DNA of 64,000 bases from contig NZ_UTVH01000024.1 of the NCBI RefSeq assembly GCF_900585905.1, positions 62,001-126,000 of the forward strand, read 5' to 3'. The DNA is from Pseudomonas viridiflava. Its GTDB lineage: Bacteria; Pseudomonadota; Gammaproteobacteria; Pseudomonadales; Pseudomonadaceae. The notes beneath the pieces are model-generated. The model was not told where the DNA came from and ran no database searches. It was given only the letters and a program-made list of their open reading frames with translations. The position numbers and the translations under genes were made by a program. Shown in pieces: positions 63,039 through 64,000 of this stretch. The stretch's first letter is position 1, and every line of letters starts with the position of its first letter.

Positions 63039-64000
63039 TCACTTGGCTCGCCCGTCAGTTGCGTTAAGCGCACTCAGCGCTTTTACGTTTGCAAGGTCGG
63101 TCAGTTTAACGCCGCCGTAGTTGCGCACAACGAGGCTGACCTGGCCACTGGCAGTGCTCCAGTTGAAGCGCTGCTGAATGCCGTCAAGGTCGCTGACCCG
63201 AGCGCTGTCATTCATGCGCAACAGGCCCCAGCGGCCAGGGTAATCGAAGACCGTGATGCGCTCTCCAGACAAGGTCACCACTTCGAGGCGTGCGCCGGGT
63301 GAGGTGGTGGTGCCCGGCCAGGAGAATCGGTTCCAGCTGGTCTTGCCGTTGCGATAATGCTGAGTCTGCCCATCGAGGGTGAAGATGATGTCAGTGAACA
63401 GCGCCGAAGGTTCGAGCATGATTTCAAAGCCGTTGTCACGATCCGACAGACTGGCGATCACTTCGCCCAGCGAGCTGGCCTTGTCGATGCTGTTGACCAT
63501 TCGCGGGTTGACCAGCGGCACCGCCTTGGCGCCACTGCTCATGCCCAGGCCTTCACCGCCCGACAGGTTGCCGATCTCGTTACGCTTGAAGTTCGGCAAC
63601 AGCCCGGACTGCGGATCGACAAACCGCTGCAGGTCCTTGACCGAAGCTTCGTTGCGGCTGTCAGGCGCGATGGGGTAACGGTGAGCCATCACCTGCTCCC
63701 ATGGCTTGGCAATCTGTTGCGCCCAGGCCTTGGCAATTTGCTCGCCAGCAGGGTCACGCAGGGTTTCCCAGGCAAACTGGATAGGCAGGCTGAACAAGCC
63801 TTGCAGTGAAGCCGACAGGCCGCCCTGACTGGTATCAACCGTTGTCTCGACGTAATTGCGCACGCCAGTGACTTCGCTCGGCTGGCCCTCGAGCGTCTCG
63901 CTGATGAGCAGTTTGCTGCTCTTGCCGACGTCCTGAGAGCGCTGGATGTTGTTCATCCGCACCTTGAGCTTGCGCAGGGCCGCCAGGTAACGGTCCATGA
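63039..64000 (-). CDS. tssM: TssM C-terminal part (gene cut by window edge)
   Basis: At least 320 residues of the TssM/IcmF periplasmic C-terminal region; the gene continues beyond position 64000, so N-terminal spans and NTPase domain are not seen. Conserved text: RYLAALRKLKVRMNN, FAWETLRDPAGEQIAKAWAQ, LPNFKRNEIGNLSGGEGLGM, PSALFTDIIFTLDGQ and WPGTTTSPGARLEVVT. TssM spans the inner membrane and periplasm and joins TssJ and TssL in the membrane complex. The internal Met at 63998 is not the start. Confidence 0.92.
   Translation of the reverse strand, partial: MDRYLAALRKLKVRMNNIQRSQDVGKSSKLLISETLEGQPSEVTGVRNYVETTVDTSQGGLSASLQGLFSLPIQFAWETLRDPAGEQIAKAWAQQIAKPWEQVMAHRYPIAPDSRNEASVKDLQRFVDPQSGLLPNFKRNEIGNLSGGEGLGMSSGAKAVPLVNPRMVNSIDKASSLGEVIASLSDRDNGFEIMLEPSALFTDIIFTLDGQTQHYRNGKTSWNRFSWPGTTTSPGARLEVVTLSGERITVFDYPGRWGLLRMNDSARVSDLDGIQQRFNWSTASGQVSLVVRNYGGVKLTDLANVKALSALNATDGRAK

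Overview
The window looks like chromosomal DNA of a fluorescent Pseudomonas, most likely of the P. syringae group. This rests on gene order (smc-zipA-ligA; aroC, an MFS gene, mtnB-mtnD-mtnC; prmB-isochorismatase-Smr-folE; xdh-guaD-hiuH-puuE-uraD-alc-allA, the order I recall from P. aeruginosa), Pseudomonas-only families (DUF3509, DUF6388, RraB form), Pseudomonas-type REP/REPIN palindromes and a type VI secretion cluster. The species call is inference. Coding is dense and mostly GC-rich; the clear exception is the middle of ligA.

Layout: 1-820 holds a short ORF behind a LexA-type SOS box, ending at tRNA-Ser(GGA) on the minus strand, perhaps the end of an integrated element. 1.1-7.6 kb has small conserved proteins, a methyltransferase, a crotonase, a lone ArsB arsenite pump, CorA, a glutamine amidotransferase and a cysteine-less rhodanese. 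7.6-10.8 kb is a three-gene minus-strand cassette (ATP-grasp, alpha-E, transglutaminase) of the predicted amidoligase type. 11.3-19.8 kb has RraB, an LTA-synthase-like phosphoglycerol transferase, spermidine synthase, a ZIP transporter, an ankyrin protein, a DUF3509 gene with a sigma-54-like promoter and a LuxR solo. 20.0-24.2 kb is the methionine-salvage block mtnBDC with an MFS transporter and aroC. 24.4-36.5 kb is housekeeping and accessory metabolism (prmB, isochorismatase-like, Smr, folE, glutaredoxin, LprI, GST, BenE, LD-carboxypeptidase, oxidoreductase, zinc peptidase). 36.6-43.7 kb is ligA, zipA, smc.

43.7-57.1 kb is a complete purine-degradation locus: GntR regulator, xanthine dehydrogenase xdhABC, guanine deaminase, hydroxyisourate hydrolase, allantoinase puuE, OHCU decarboxylase, allantoicase, ureidoglycolate lyase, membrane urate oxidase PuuD with a cytochrome c tail, and a Tsx-like outer-membrane channel. 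Together they take guanine or xanthine through urate to ureidoglycolate and on to glyoxylate plus urea. Three of its transcription units carry a GG-N10-GC element, suggesting shared sigma-54 (nitrogen) control.

57.7-64.0 kb is the end of a type VI secretion operon read leftward: the C-terminal part of TssM (cut by the window edge), TagF, a second short TssM-like NTPase fused to an OmpA-type peptidoglycan-binding domain, Hcp and TssA.

Most notable items: the mosaic ligA, the TssM/OmpA fusion, the repeated sigma-54-like elements of the purine locus, and the amidoligase cassette without a visible Anbu gene.
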